A DNA stretch of 37,979 bases from a bacterium (GCA_029979565.1 JAPOHG010000018.1:1-37979), one strand, 5' to 3'. Shown: positions 7,690-17,833, counted from the stretch's first letter. A program made the numbers and translations. Notes: generated by a model from the sequence alone, not told the origin.

Positions 7690-7935
7690 ATGGAATTGTT
7701 GACCATTCTTTTCGAAATCGGAATTGGCCAGGGACTGGCAGGACTTGGAGCTGGTGCAGCAGCAATCGGCGCTGGTATCGGCGTTGGTTTAGTCGGTAAA
7801 GGAGCGCTGGAAGCGATGGCGCGTCAGCCAGAAACCATGAGCGATTTGCGTTCGAACATGATTTTGGCAGCGGCACTGGTCGAGGGGGTAGCTCTTTTCG
7901 GCATCATCATTTGCTTGCTTGTAGCTCTCGGATAA
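7690..7935 (+). CDS. atpE: F-type ATP synthase subunit c
   Basis: An 81-residue hairpin of two membrane helices joined by the polar loop ARQPE. The first helix is Gly/Ala-rich (GLGAGAAAIGAGIGVGLVG). The ion-carrying carboxylate is the Glu in AALVEGVALFG. The residue after it is Gly rather than Ser/Thr, so the sodium-binding pattern is not seen and proton coupling is likely. It lies 29 bp after atpB and 4 bp before atpF. Confidence 0.95.
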   Translation: MELLTILFEIGIGQGLAGLGAGAAAIGAGIGVGLVGKGALEAMARQPETMSDLRSNMILAAALVEGVALFGIIICLLVALG

Positions 7936-7939
7936 GACG

Positions 7940-8437
7940 ATGGGAGCGTTATTGACACCAGCTTGGGGTACCGTAATTTGGGCTTCCATCGCGTTTATTG
8001 CGGTGCTGCTGCTGTTGCGCCGATTCGCGTGGGGCCCTATCATGACGGCCCTGAACGACCGCGAGGCGTCAATTGCAGGAGCGCTGAATGAGGCCGAAAA
8101 AGTCCGCAAAGAGATGGCGGATTTGGCTGCGAGCAATGAAAATCTTTTAAAGGAAGCACGCGCCGAGCGCGATCGCATGATGAGGGAGGCCCGGGACATG
8201 GCCGACCAAATGGTAGCGGACGCTAAAGGCAAAGCACGCGAAGCAGCCGACAAAGAGATTGCAACAGCCAAGGAGGCGATTGCCATTGAGCGCAAAACTG
8301 CAGTTGCTGAGCTCAAAGCCGAAGTGGGCAATTTGTCAATTGAAATAGCGGAACGCTTATTGCGAGAAAAATTAGAGTCCACTGAGGATCAAAAAGCCTT
8401 GGTGAATCGACTCATTGACGAATCCCCATTGAATTAA
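7940..8437 (+). CDS. atpF: F-type ATP synthase subunit b
   Basis: The 165-residue protein has one N-terminal membrane helix (about 8-28, WGTVIWASIAFIAVLLLL) followed by a long charged helix rich in Ala, Glu, Lys and Arg, which forms the peripheral stalk as a dimer. FAWGPIMTALNDREASIAGAL after the membrane segment is characteristic of the family. Length is normal. It sits 4 bp after atpE and 3 bp before atpH. Confidence 0.95.
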   Translation: MGALLTPAWGTVIWASIAFIAVLLLLRRFAWGPIMTALNDREASIAGALNEAEKVRKEMADLAASNENLLKEARAERDRMMREARDMADQMVADAKGKAREAADKEIATAKEAIAIERKTAVAELKAEVGNLSIEIAERLLREKLESTEDQKALVNRLIDESPLN

Positions 8438-8440
8438 TCC

Positions 8441-8998
8441 ATGGCCACTCCACGCGCAGCCATACGATACGCCAAATCCCTCTTTAGCCTTGCGGAAGAA
8501 AAAGGGGCGATCGACAACATGGAAAAGGATATTCGATTGTTGAAAGATGCCGTTCAAGAATCCGATGACCTGGAACTCCTGTTGAAGAGCCCCGTCATCA
8601 AGGCTGACGCGAAGGAAAGCATCTTGGTGAAAATCTTCGAGGGCAAGATCGAATCGCTCACGTTGGAGTTCATCAAGATTTTGGTGCGCAAGGGACGGGA
8701 GTCCATCTTGCCGGCCATTGTTGATGAGGCGCTCAACCTGGTTCGCCAGCAACGCAATGTGCGCGTGGCAGAAGTGAAGACAGCGATGCCTATCGACGAC
8801 GAGTTGCGCAGCCGTGTGAGCGCAGCTTTGAAAAACCTTCACGACGGAGAAGTTGAATTGAAGGAAACCGTAGCGCCTGAGTTGCTCGGCGGTTTTCAAT
8901 TGCTCATGGACAATCGCATGATTGATGCCAGCATCAAGCGCGAGTTGGAGCTCCTTCGCCGTCAAATCACAGATCACGATTACGAACCGGAATTTTAA
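8441..8998 (+). CDS. atpH: F-type ATP synthase subunit delta
   Basis: The 185-residue protein is subunit delta (OSCP-like), which joins the b-stalk to the top of the alpha3-beta3 head. It has the N-terminal helical bundle (AAIRYAKSLFSLAEEKGAI) and the conserved C-terminal element (VAPELLGGFQLLMDNRMIDASIKREL), which is the family hallmark. The short spacing on both sides keeps it in the operon. Confidence 0.94.
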   Translation: MATPRAAIRYAKSLFSLAEEKGAIDNMEKDIRLLKDAVQESDDLELLLKSPVIKADAKESILVKIFEGKIESLTLEFIKILVRKGRESILPAIVDEALNLVRQQRNVRVAEVKTAMPIDDELRSRVSAALKNLHDGEVELKETVAPELLGGFQLLMDNRMIDASIKRELELLRRQITDHDYEPEF

Positions 8999-9031
8999 TC
9001 CGGACATCAAAACCGAACACCAGCCGAAATC

Positions 9032-10609
9032 ATGGCAGAAATCAATCCAGCAGAAGTTTCCTCTATTTTACGTGAACAGCTCGCAGGCGTCAAGTCAGCA
9101 GCTGAACTGGAAGAAGTAGGAACAGTCCTTCAAGTCGGGGATGGCATTGCGCGCATCTACGGCTTGACCAATGTGGAATCCGGCGAATTGATCGAATTCG
9201 AAAACGGCGCCCGGGGCATCGCGTTGAACCTCGAGGAGGACAACGTGGGTGCGGTATTGTTGGACCCTTCAGGGGACCTCAAAGAAGGCTCATCTGTAAA
9301 GCGTACAGGACGCATCGCCTCCGTTCGTGCCGGCGAGGGCATGTTGGGCCGCGTGGTCAACACACTCGGTGAGCCTATCGACGGTAAGGGACCCATCCAG
9401 GGCGATTTGTACGAAATGCCCATGGAGCGCAAGGCGCCAGGTGTTATCTACCGTCAGCCAGTAAGCGAGCCCCTACAGACAGGCATCAAGGCCATCGATG
9501 CGATGATTCCAATCGGCCGTGGCCAGCGTGAGTTGATCATCGGTGATCGCCAGACGGGTAAGACAACCGTTGCGATTGACACCATCATCAACCAACGCGA
9601 ATTTTACGAGGCAGGCGAGCCCGTATTCTGCATCTACGTTGCTGTAGGCCAGAAAGGTTCGACGGTTGCTGGAATCGTGAAGACCTTGGAAGAAAACGGC
9701 GCGCTGCCGTACACCGTAGTGGTAGCGGCAACCGCATCAGACCCCGCACCGCTCCAGTTCTACGCACCGTTCACGGGTGCAGCGATTGGTGAATTCTTCC
9801 GCGACACAGGCCGCGCGGCACTGGTGGTATACGATGACTTGTCAAAGCAGGCTGTTGCGTACCGTGAGGTGTCGCTGTTGTTGCGTCGTCCTCCAGGACG
9901 CGAGGCTTATCCTGGTGACGTATTTTACTTGCACAGCCGCCTCCTTGAGCGTGCAGCGAAGGTCATTGGCGAACAAGAAATTGCTTCTCAAATGAATGAT
10001 TTACCCGCTTCCCTCAAAGACAAGGTGAAGGGCGGTGGATCGCTGACGGCACTGCCGATCATTGAGACCCAGGCGGGTGACGTATCGGCGTACATCCCGA
10101 CCAACGTAATCTCCATTACGGACGGCCAGATTTTCCTCGAGTCTAACCTCTTCTTGAGCGGCATCCGCCCTGCGATTAACGTGGGTATCTCGGTAAGCCG
10201 TGTAGGGGGTAACGCTCAGATCAAGTCCATGAAGAAGGTATCGGGCACACTGAAGCTCGACCAGGCGCAGTACCGGGAGCTGGAAGCCTTCGCCAAGTTC
10301 GGTTCGGATTTGGATGAAGCGACCAAGGCGGTTTTGGACAAAGGTGAGCGCAACGTAGAAATCCTCAAGCAGGATTTGAACAGCCCGATGCGTGTAGAAG
10401 ACCAAATCGCCATCATCTACTGTGGTGTAGAAGGCCTCTTGAAGGATGTGCCTGTGAACCGTGTGAAGGATTTCGAAGTGGCTTACCTAGACTACCTCCG
10501 TTCGAAGCACGCGGACACCATGGAGGAGTTGAAGAACGGCAAGTACGGTGACGAGCAGAAGAGCGTCCTCGCTGCTGCTGCCAAAGAAATGACGGCTCAA
10601 TACACATAA
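9032..10609 (+). CDS. atpA: F-type ATP synthase subunit alpha
   Basis: This 525-residue protein is the non-catalytic nucleotide-binding subunit of the F1 head. The Walker A motif GDRQTGKT is at residues 171-178, and [14 protein letters not shown] and [21 protein letters not shown] are the strongly conserved central segments. The N-terminal beta-barrel and C-terminal helical domain are complete. It starts 33 bp after atpH and is followed 3 bp later by atpG. No atpD (beta) lies in the window. Confidence 0.97.
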   Translation: MAEINPAEVSSILREQLAGVKSAAELEEVGTVLQVGDGIARIYGLTNVESGELIEFENGARGIALNLEEDNVGAVLLDPSGDLKEGSSVKRTGRIASVRAGEGMLGRVVNTLGEPIDGKGPIQGDLYEMPMERKAPGVIYRQPVSEPLQTGIKAIDAMIPIGRGQRELIIGDRQTGKTTVAIDTIINQREFYEAGEPVFCIYVAVGQKGSTVAGIVKTLEENGALPYTVVVAATASDPAPLQFYAPFTGAAIGEFFRDTGRAALVVYDDLSKQAVAYREVSLLLRRPPGREAYPGDVFYLHSRLLERAAKVIGEQEIASQMNDLPASLKDKVKGGGSLTALPIIETQAGDVSAYIPTNVISITDGQIFLESNLFLSGIRPAINVGISVSRVGGNAQIKSMKKVSGTLKLDQAQYRELEAFAKFGSDLDEATKAVLDKGERNVEILKQDLNSPMRVEDQIAIIYCGVEGLLKDVPVNRVKDFEVAYLDYLRSKHADTMEELKNGKYGDEQKSVLAAAAKEMTAQYT

Positions 10610-10612
10610 CCC

Positions 10613-11494
10613 ATGGCTGGCGGACTCAAGGAAGTACGGGAACGAATTACATCGGTTCAAAACACGATGCAGATTACCTCTGCCATGAAAATGGTGGCGG
10701 CGGCGAAACTGCGACGTGCTCAGGATGCAATCACCCGCATGCGTCCGTACGCTGAAAAGCTCCAGGCGGTGCTCTCCAATGTGAGCGCTTCTTTGGACAG
10801 TGGGGAAGGAGTCTACTCAGAAAAGCGCGACGTCAAGCGCGTGTTGCTCGTAGCCATCACCTCCAATCGCGGTTTGTGTGGAGGCTTCAACAACAACATC
10901 ATTAAGCTGGTCAACAACGCCATCAAACAAGGTGGTGCTGAATACCACGTTCTGGCGTTGGGCAAGAAGTCGAACGATGCTTTCAAGAAAGATTCGTCAT
11001 TGGCGCCGCAAGGCTTCGGTGAGGACACGTGGAAGATTTTCGACGACCTGAACTTTGATGCGGCTCAAGAGGTGGCGGAGGCGATTATGGAGCAATTCCG
11101 CGCGGGCACGTATGACGAGGTGAAGATTGTTTACAACAAGTTCGTGAACGCAGCTGTCCAGGAGCCGACTATGGAGGATTACCTCCCGTTGGAGCCGCTC
11201 GAAACAAGCGACGAAGGCCCGAGCGGTGTGGACATCGAATACATCTTCGAGCCAAACCAGACGGAGATCGTTGAACGCATCATCCCGAACTCACTGAAAG
11301 TTCAGCTGTACAAGGGCTTGCTCGATAGCCACGCTGCAGAGCACGGCGCGCGAATGACGGCGATGCACCAAGCGACGGAGAATGGTGGTGAGCTGTTGCG
11401 TGAGTTGCGCATCTCGTACAACAAAGCCCGTCAAGCGGCCATTACGACGGAGATTCTTGAGATCGTCGCCGGTTCAGAAGCGCTCGACGCGTAA
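10613..11494 (+). CDS. atpG: F-type ATP synthase subunit gamma
   Basis: The 293-residue protein is the rotor shaft of F1. The N-terminal helix carries KEVRERITSVQNTMQITSAMKMVAAAKLRRAQ and the C-terminal helix carries MTAMHQATENGGELLRELRISYNKARQAAITTEILEIV, both hallmarks of gamma, with a Rossmann-like domain between (TSNRGLCGGFNNNI). It is the last ATP synthase gene here; atpD and atpC must lie elsewhere, as is usual in flavobacteria. No strong terminator follows it. Confidence 0.96.
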   Translation: MAGGLKEVRERITSVQNTMQITSAMKMVAAAKLRRAQDAITRMRPYAEKLQAVLSNVSASLDSGEGVYSEKRDVKRVLLVAITSNRGLCGGFNNNIIKLVNNAIKQGGAEYHVLALGKKSNDAFKKDSSLAPQGFGEDTWKIFDDLNFDAAQEVAEAIMEQFRAGTYDEVKIVYNKFVNAAVQEPTMEDYLPLEPLETSDEGPSGVDIEYIFEPNQTEIVERIIPNSLKVQLYKGLLDSHAAEHGARMTAMHQATENGGELLRELRISYNKARQAAITTEILEIVAGSEALDA

Positions 11495-11513
11495 AAACCG
11501 GCTGGCACAGTCC

Positions 11514-11542
11514 TTGTGTTTGCCTGACCCGCATTAGCTTCG
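11514..11542 (+). promoter_or_regulatory. Candidate promoter of the histidine kinase gene
   Basis: TTG at 11514-11516 and TAGCTTCG at 11535-11542 are spaced 18 nt apart. The box has one change from TAnnTTTG and ends 4 nt before ATG 11547. Confidence 0.4.
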
Positions 11543-11546
11543 GGAA

Positions 11547-12974
11547 ATGGGCTTTCAGACACGCATCTTGCTTTCCATGTTGCTCGTTATCGTGCTGGCA
11601 TTGGCCGGAACGATGTACGTAGCATGGGATTTTGCGGGCGATCAGGAAGAAGCGTACAATGCTCGGCGCCTTATCCGTAAAGAGGCCTCTGTCGAGCGAA
11701 GCTTGAATTACACTTTGGACCGATTGCCGGACTCGCTTCGCACGGAAGACATTCCCAACGCATTCTCGGATCGCATTTGCGAATTGGCCGACATCCACGG
11801 CATGGACATTGCGTTGTACCGCCCGAACGGTCGGCTTCTCACGCAGTCAACACGAACCGATGATGTTGGAGCGAGCCTTGAGCTACCAGTGAACGTCTTG
11901 GCAGAACTGGATGCATCGGACCAACGGATCCAAGGAGGGTCAGAGGACGGTGTGGTGAACGTGTATTGGAATGTCAAAGACGGGGAGGGAGAGGCATTGG
12001 GCATTGTGGGTGTGCGTTATGAGAAACGGGCATTGGAGGCGGGTGATTTCAAAGCGTTTTGGTCACAATTGGCGCCGCTTTACATCGTCTTGTTTTTGGG
12101 TGGGGCCATTCTTGCGGCCATTTTGTCGAACGGACTGGTGAGGAATTTGCGGCTTATTCGTGACCGCATGCGTGAATTGGAACCGGGTGTTCAGCAAACC
12201 CCCATCGAATACAGCCGCACAGATGCCATTGGAGAATTGGTGGACCAGTACAATGCCCTGTTGGAGCAGCTCCAAGCCGCGGTTCAGGAGTTGGCCAAGC
12301 GCGAGCGGGAGGGCGCATGGCGAATGATGGCCATGCAAGTGGCCCATGAAATCAAAAACCCACTGACACCAATTAAACTGGGTGCGCAGCAATTGGAACG
12401 CGCTTGGGCAGATGAAAAAGGGGATTTCGATGAGCGGCTGAGGCGCTACACGCGCGTTGTAGTTGAGCAGATTGACATCTTGGCTGAAATTGCACAAGAT
12501 TTCTCCATGCTCGCAGCTGTTGGACTGGAAAGGCTAGAGGATGTTGCGTTGGATGCTGTTGTTCACGAGGTTGTTGAACTCTTTAAGCAATCACACCCGG
12601 AACGGAACTGGAAGGTAGAAGTGCCAGAGGGTGATTGGACGTTACAAGGATCCAAGCAACACCTCACACGTGCATTGAATAATTTGATATCCAATGCGGT
12701 AGATGCCACCGATGCTTGCGTGCAACCGCGAATTTTGATTCGACTGCAACGAGAAGAAAGTACCATGCATCTTATTGTCCATGACAACGGAATCGGCATT
12801 GCGCCAGATCGGTTGGATGCGATTTTTCAACCCCGGTTTACACTCAAAAAGCACGGTACTGGTTTGGGTTTAACCATCACGCAATCCATTGTACACCAAC
12901 TGCAAGGAACGGTTTCAGTGTCTTCAGAACACGATAAAGGCACAACCTTTAAACTCTCATTTCCAGCGGGTTAG
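11547..12974 (+). CDS. NtrY-like sensor histidine kinase
   Basis: This 475-residue membrane sensor kinase has a first helix at about 5-27, a periplasmic domain to about 173, a second helix at about 175-197, HAMP (about 198-250), a HisKA dimerisation domain with phospho-acceptor H267 in AHEIKNPLTPIKLG, and an HATPase_c domain (N-box NLISNAVDAT, G-box HDNGIGIA, later GTGLGLTITQSI). The HEIKNPLTPI form is typical of NtrY-type kinases. No response regulator gene adjoins it, so the partner must be encoded elsewhere. It lies 52 bp after atpG and 124 bp before the SusC gene. The signal sensed is unknown. Confidence 0.9.
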   Translation: MGFQTRILLSMLLVIVLALAGTMYVAWDFAGDQEEAYNARRLIRKEASVERSLNYTLDRLPDSLRTEDIPNAFSDRICELADIHGMDIALYRPNGRLLTQSTRTDDVGASLELPVNVLAELDASDQRIQGGSEDGVVNVYWNVKDGEGEALGIVGVRYEKRALEAGDFKAFWSQLAPLYIVLFLGGAILAAILSNGLVRNLRLIRDRMRELEPGVQQTPIEYSRTDAIGELVDQYNALLEQLQAAVQELAKREREGAWRMMAMQVAHEIKNPLTPIKLGAQQLERAWADEKGDFDERLRRYTRVVVEQIDILAEIAQDFSMLAAVGLERLEDVALDAVVHEVVELFKQSHPERNWKVEVPEGDWTLQGSKQHLTRALNNLISNAVDATDACVQPRILIRLQREESTMHLIVHDNGIGIAPDRLDAIFQPRFTLKKHGTGLGLTITQSIVHQLQGTVSVSSEHDKGTTFKLSFPAG

Positions 12975-13098
12975 ATAGTTTTCAAACGGTGGATTGGGGA
13001 TAACCTGCGTAAACAAATTGTAAATTTTTAAGGATTTTAGGTCATACTTGTGCGGGCGAATGTGTCCCAACATGAATGAAATCTTAAATCCTGTATAA

Positions 13099-16000
13099 AT
13101 GAAAGCAAGATTATTATTAATCGCGGCGGTGCTGTTCAGTGGAGCAGCATGGTCCCAAGGCAAGGTGACCGGTAAGGTGACCGACCGAGCGTCCGGTGAC
13201 GGGTTGCCAGGTGTTGCCGTTGTTGTTTCCGGCCAAGGCGTGGGTGTGTTCACCGATTCCGACGGATCTTACTCCATCACCGCCAATGCGGCAAGTGACG
13301 AGCTCATCTTCAGTTTCCTCGGATACGGAACAGAGCGCGTGGCATGCGGTGGCAACAGTGTGGTGAACGTAGCCATGTCGGCGGGCGTTGACCTCGATGA
13401 GGTGGTAGTGACCGCCTTAGGTGTCTCTCGTGAGAAGAAGGCACTGGGCTATGCGGTCCAAGAGCTGGGCAATGACGCCTTTACGGAAGCCAAAACCGAC
13501 AACGTTGTCAAGTCGATGACGGGTAAGATTGCTGGTGTGCAGGTCACATCGGGAACGGCAATCGGCTCTTCTTCGAAAATTATTTTGCGTGGTGCCAGTT
13601 CCATCACCGGCGACAACCAACCGCTCTTCGTAGTGGACGGTGTACCGATGGACAACTCGGACTACTCAAGTGGCAACCAGCAACGTTCCGTAGGTGGATA
13701 CGACTACGGTAATGCCATGCAGGATTTGAACCCCGACGACATTGAGTCGGTCACGGTTCTGAAAGGTCCAGCAGCAGCGGCACTTTACGGTTCGCGCGCG
13801 TCAAACGGTGCCATCGTCATCAAGACGAAGACCGGTGAAGGCCATCGCGCCTCTGGCAAGTCCGGATTGGGTGTTTCGGTTAGCAGCACGGTTGCATTCA
13901 ACGACGTGTTCATTATACCAGACTACCAAAACAGCTACGGCGGCGGCCCAAGCACAAGCTGGGCAGACACCATCGATGGCAATTACATTCCTGACTACGC
14001 ATTGGACGGAAGCTGGGGCCCAGCACTGGACGGCACAGCGAATGTTCGCCATTGGGATAGCTGGTACGACTATGAGGGTGACGAAGGATTTGGCGAGACC
14101 CGTCCTTGGGAGGCCAACCCCGACAACGTTGCAGACTTCTTCCAAACCGGTGTGCTCTACTCGAACAACGTCAGCGTTACAGGTTCTACAGACGAGAGTT
14201 CATTCCGTTTGAGCTACACGAATCACGACCAGACCGGGGTATACGAGAACAGCTCGTTGAACCGCAACACGTTGAGCTTCGCGGGCAACAGCCAAGTGAG
14301 TGAAAAGTTGAGTGCGAGCGTTTCAGCCAACTACGTTCAACAGAAAGGCGAGGGCCGTCCATTGACTGGATACGGTGAGTCGGTGATGTCTCAGTTTACG
14401 CAGTGGTTCCACCGTCAATTGGACATGGACCGATTGCGCAACTACATCAATCCTGATGGTTCGCAGCGTACGTGGAACCGAAACAGTCCAACGGACCCTG
14501 CACCGAACTACTTCGACAACCCGTTCTGGGAGCGTTACCAAAACGTGCAGGATGACCAGCGCGACCGCGTATTTGGTAACCTGACGTTGAACTACAAAAT
14601 CAACGACAACTTGAGCTTCATGGGCCGTGCGCTCACGGACTTCTACATCGATCGTCGTCAGGAGCGCATCGCAGTAGGGGGTGTACGTGAATCTTCTTAC
14701 AGCGAGTACACGCGTCAACTCCAAGAAACGAACTTGGATGCATACTTGAACTTCAACAAGGAGATCAACTCGGACTTGAACGTGGTAGGTTTTGTTGGTG
14801 TGAACAAGCGTATCCGCGATTACAAGCGATTCGGTGCCTACACGTTGGGCGGGCTGAATACCCCAGGCCTCTACAATGTGGCCAACGGTGGTGACGGCTA
14901 CCAAATCAGCGACTACGAAGAGAGCAAGGTGATCAATTCTTTGCTCGGTTCTGCTAGCATTGGTTACCAACGCACACTCTTCATTGATGTGACCGCGCGT
15001 AACGACTGGAGCTCATCGCTTCCAGAGGAGAACAACAGCTACTTCTACCCATCAGCTACTGCCAGCTACGTATTTAGCGAAGTGGCCGATATTGAGGGCT
15101 TGAGCTTTGGTAAGCTGCGCTTGGGTTGGGCACAGGTTGGTAACGATACCGGCCCTTACCAGACAGGTTTGACGTACGGGGTGAACCCGAACTTCGGAAG
15201 CAGCGGTTCAGCCTCTGTACCGAACGCACAGAACAACCCGGATTTGCGTCCTGAGAAGACGACCAGTTTCGAAATCGGAACCGAGTTGAACTTCTTCATG
15301 GATCGCCTCCGCATCGATGCGACGTACTACAACAACATCACCGAGGACTTGATCTTCAACGTACCGGTATCAGCCGCTTCAGGTTACACCAGCGCGGTAT
15401 TGAATGCGGGTAAGACGCAAAACCGCGGTGTTGAATTGGCCGTTTCAGGAACGTTGATCCAATCAGAAGACTTTACGTGGGACCTCGGCGTCAACTTCGC
15501 CAAGAACAACAACGAGTTGGTTGAGTTGGCGGACGGTGTAGAAAACATCCGTTACACAAGCCTATTTGGTGTGACGCTGGAAGCCCGACCCGGACAGCCG
15601 CTCGGTACGTTCTACGGGTATGACTTTGTGTACGACGACAACGGCAACAAACTGGTCGGAACCAACGGTCGCTACTTGCGCACACCTGGCGTTGTTCCAA
15701 TCGGAGACATCTTGGCGGACTTCACCGGTGGTGTTTGGTCTGACATGCAGTACAAGAACCTCTCGTTCAGCGCGCTGGTTGACTTCCAGAAAGGCGGCTC
15801 GGTGCACAGCTACTCGAACCAGTGGGGCAAGTACTCCGGAACGTTGGAAGAAACGGCTGAAGGCAGCATCCGTGAGGACGGTGTGACCGTTGAAGGTGTT
15901 TACGGCACGTATGAAGTGGATGAGGACGGCAACGTTGGCGCCATCACGTACTTGGATGCAAACGGTGAGGAATCAGCATCAGCTGTTGCGAATGAGACCA

Positions 16001-16311
16001 CCATCTCTGCACAAGGCCACTACTTCTACAACCAAGGGTATGTCATCCACGCGGCTGACCAATACGATGCGAGCTTCGTAAAGCTTCGTGAAATGCGATT
16101 GGACTACAACTTGCCAGAGAGCATGACCGGCGGATTGCCATTCAGCAACATCAGCGTAGGTATTTACGGACGCAACTTGGCCATCTTGCACAAGAATGTT
16201 CCACACATCGATCCTGAGGTTGCAACCTCTTCTTCTAATGTACAAGGATTCGAGGGTGGTCAGCTTCCAGCTGAGCGCACCATTGGCTTCAACTTGAAGT
16301 TCAACCTCTAA
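13099..16311 (+). CDS. SusC/RagA-family TonB-dependent outer-membrane transporter
   Basis: The 1070-residue protein has a Sec signal peptide (MKARLLLIAAVLFSGAAWSQ), a carboxypeptidase-regulatory-like beta-sandwich (about 20-100), a TonB-box-like DEVVVTALG, the plug domain (SMTGKIAGVQV, LRGASSITGDNQPLFVVDGV, DIESVTVLKGPAAAALYGSRASNGAIVI) and a long beta-barrel. These are SusC/RagA hallmarks. With its SusD partner it takes up large nutrients across the outer membrane using TonB energy. The substrate cannot be told, because no glycoside hydrolase, peptidase or ECF sigma factor adjoins it. A weak -7-like TACTTGTG lies at 13045-13052, and the leader from there to ATG 13099 is about 46 nt. Confidence 0.95.
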   Translation: MKARLLLIAAVLFSGAAWSQGKVTGKVTDRASGDGLPGVAVVVSGQGVGVFTDSDGSYSITANAASDELIFSFLGYGTERVACGGNSVVNVAMSAGVDLDEVVVTALGVSREKKALGYAVQELGNDAFTEAKTDNVVKSMTGKIAGVQVTSGTAIGSSSKIILRGASSITGDNQPLFVVDGVPMDNSDYSSGNQQRSVGGYDYGNAMQDLNPDDIESVTVLKGPAAAALYGSRASNGAIVIKTKTGEGHRASGKSGLGVSVSSTVAFNDVFIIPDYQNSYGGGPSTSWADTIDGNYIPDYALDGSWGPALDGTANVRHWDSWYDYEGDEGFGETRPWEANPDNVADFFQTGVLYSNNVSVTGSTDESSFRLSYTNHDQTGVYENSSLNRNTLSFAGNSQVSEKLSASVSANYVQQKGEGRPLTGYGESVMSQFTQWFHRQLDMDRLRNYINPDGSQRTWNRNSPTDPAPNYFDNPFWERYQNVQDDQRDRVFGNLTLNYKINDNLSFMGRALTDFYIDRRQERIAVGGVRESSYSEYTRQLQETNLDAYLNFNKEINSDLNVVGFVGVNKRIRDYKRFGAYTLGGLNTPGLYNVANGGDGYQISDYEESKVINSLLGSASIGYQRTLFIDVTARNDWSSSLPEENNSYFYPSATASYVFSEVADIEGLSFGKLRLGWAQVGNDTGPYQTGLTYGVNPNFGSSGSASVPNAQNNPDLRPEKTTSFEIGTELNFFMDRLRIDATYYNNITEDLIFNVPVSAASGYTSAVLNAGKTQNRGVELAVSGTLIQSEDFTWDLGVNFAKNNNELVELADGVENIRYTSLFGVTLEARPGQPLGTFYGYDFVYDDNGNKLVGTNGRYLRTPGVVPIGDILADFTGGVWSDMQYKNLSFSALVDFQKGGSVHSYSNQWGKYSGTLEETAEGSIREDGVTVEGVYGTYEVDEDGNVGAITYLDANGEESASAVANETTISAQGHYFYNQGYVIHAADQYDASFVKLREMRLDYNLPESMTGGLPFSNISVGIYGRNLAILHKNVPHIDPEVATSSSNVQGFEGGQLPAERTIGFNLKFNL

Positions 16312-16331
16312 TTCCCACCTTCTAAAAGATT

Positions 16332-17810
16332 ATGAAAATGAATAAGCAAATTTTCTTCCTGGTGGGCTTGATTGGAGCCCTCGCCTTCACGGGGTGCCGC
16401 AAGGACTTCGAGGAGATCAATACCAATCCCAACGAGCCGACTGCGGTTTCAACAGGCTTCCTGTTGACCAGCGCGCAGAAGTCGACCATGGATCGGGTTT
16501 ACAACTCGTTCTGGGGTAGCCGTCGCGGCATGCAAACAGCACAGTACTGGAGCTCGAACCAATACTCGAATGAAAGCCGGTACCAGTACCGGGATGCCAC
16601 AGCCAATAGTGCTTGGGCATCGTTCTACGCTGGACCGCTTCAAGATTTGCAAACCATCATCAACCTGAATTCGGGTGACAACGCGGGTGACTATGCAGGT
16701 TATGGGGATAACGCCAACCAGATTGCGGTTGCTAAAATCCTCCAAGCTTGGATTTACCAGCACTTGACGGATGCATTCGGTGACATTCCGATGTCGGAAG
16801 CGCTTCAAGGCGTGGGCAATACGACACCGAAGTATGACAGCCAAGCTGACGTGTACACTGCATTGATCGCAATGCTCGATGACGCGTTGAACGGCATGAC
16901 CGGTGGAGCTGGGCCGCAAGGTGACCAGATCTACGGTGGCAACATGGACCAATGGACCAAGTTCGCCAACTCGCTGAAGTTGCGTGTGGCCATGCGCATG
17001 GCCGATGTCAACCCCGGGCCGGCACAGGCTGCTGCTGAAGCAGCATTGGGTTCAGGCGCGATCATCGCAGGCAACGAGGACAACGCCTTGTTCTCGTACC
17101 TCAGTGGTGCCCCCAACAACAACCCCATCAACGAAGATTACAAGACGCGAAACGATTTCGCAGCGTCCAACACCATGGTGGACTACTTGACTTCATTGAA
17201 TGACCCCCGCATTGGCGTGTACTACGCTGAAGCGGCGAATGGTGGCGGTTACATTGGTGAGGTTTACGGTCTGACCGAGGCGAATGCAGCGCTTACCATG
17301 AACGATGATGTATCGCAGCGCGGTGCAGCGATCTTGGCAGCTGACTTCCCGGGCATCTTGTTCGATGCCGCACAGACGCACTTCTTGGCAGCAGAAGCTG
17401 CTGAGCGCGGTTGGGCGAGCATCCTGTCTGCAGAAGAGCACTACAACGCGGCCATTGCATTGAACATGAACTTCTGGGGAATCACGGACGAAGCTGCCAT
17501 TGCTGATTACACAGGCCAGGATGCTGTAGCGTACGCGACGGCTGAAGGCGACTGGAAGACCAAAATTGGTCGCCAGAAGTGGGTGGCTTTGTACATGCAG
17601 GGTTACGAAGGATGGGCTGAGTACCGTCGTTTGGACTTCGGTGTGTTGCTCCCTTGCGCTGATGGTGCATTGGCTGGTGACGGCAACGTTCCCGCTCGCA
17701 TGTGGTACCCGCTCGATGAACAAACACTCAATGGTGACAACTGGTCTGCCGCTACTGCTGCAGGTGCGACGGATCTGTTGGAAACAAAACTCTGGTGGGA
17801 CGTCAACTAA
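16332..17810 (+). CDS. SusD/RagB-family outer-membrane lipoprotein
   Basis: The 492-residue lipoprotein has its signal peptide ending at FTG-C, then the SusD-like_2-type N-terminus (RKDFEEINTNPNEPTAVSTGFLLTSAQ) and TPR-like helices that cap the SusC barrel and bind substrate. Signatures include AKILQAWIYQHLTDAFGDIPMSEALQG and FLAAEAAERGW. It starts 20 bp after the SusC stop and is co-transcribed, and a strong terminator follows. A second in-frame Met at 16338 is an equally possible start. It is more like the SusD-like_2 branch than classical starch SusD. Confidence 0.94.
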   Translation: MKMNKQIFFLVGLIGALAFTGCRKDFEEINTNPNEPTAVSTGFLLTSAQKSTMDRVYNSFWGSRRGMQTAQYWSSNQYSNESRYQYRDATANSAWASFYAGPLQDLQTIINLNSGDNAGDYAGYGDNANQIAVAKILQAWIYQHLTDAFGDIPMSEALQGVGNTTPKYDSQADVYTALIAMLDDALNGMTGGAGPQGDQIYGGNMDQWTKFANSLKLRVAMRMADVNPGPAQAAAEAALGSGAIIAGNEDNALFSYLSGAPNNNPINEDYKTRNDFAASNTMVDYLTSLNDPRIGVYYAEAANGGGYIGEVYGLTEANAALTMNDDVSQRGAAILAADFPGILFDAAQTHFLAAEAAERGWASILSAEEHYNAAIALNMNFWGITDEAAIADYTGQDAVAYATAEGDWKTKIGRQKWVALYMQGYEGWAEYRRLDFGVLLPCADGALAGDGNVPARMWYPLDEQTLNGDNWSAATAAGATDLLETKLWWDVN

Positions 17811-17833
17811 GGCGCATCACCTTCTGATACAAG

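Noticed and set aside
13031..13092. AGGATTT and AAATCCT inverted repeat upstream of the SusC gene
   Set aside because: Arms of only 7 bp, 48 bp apart in AT-rich DNA, are likely by chance.
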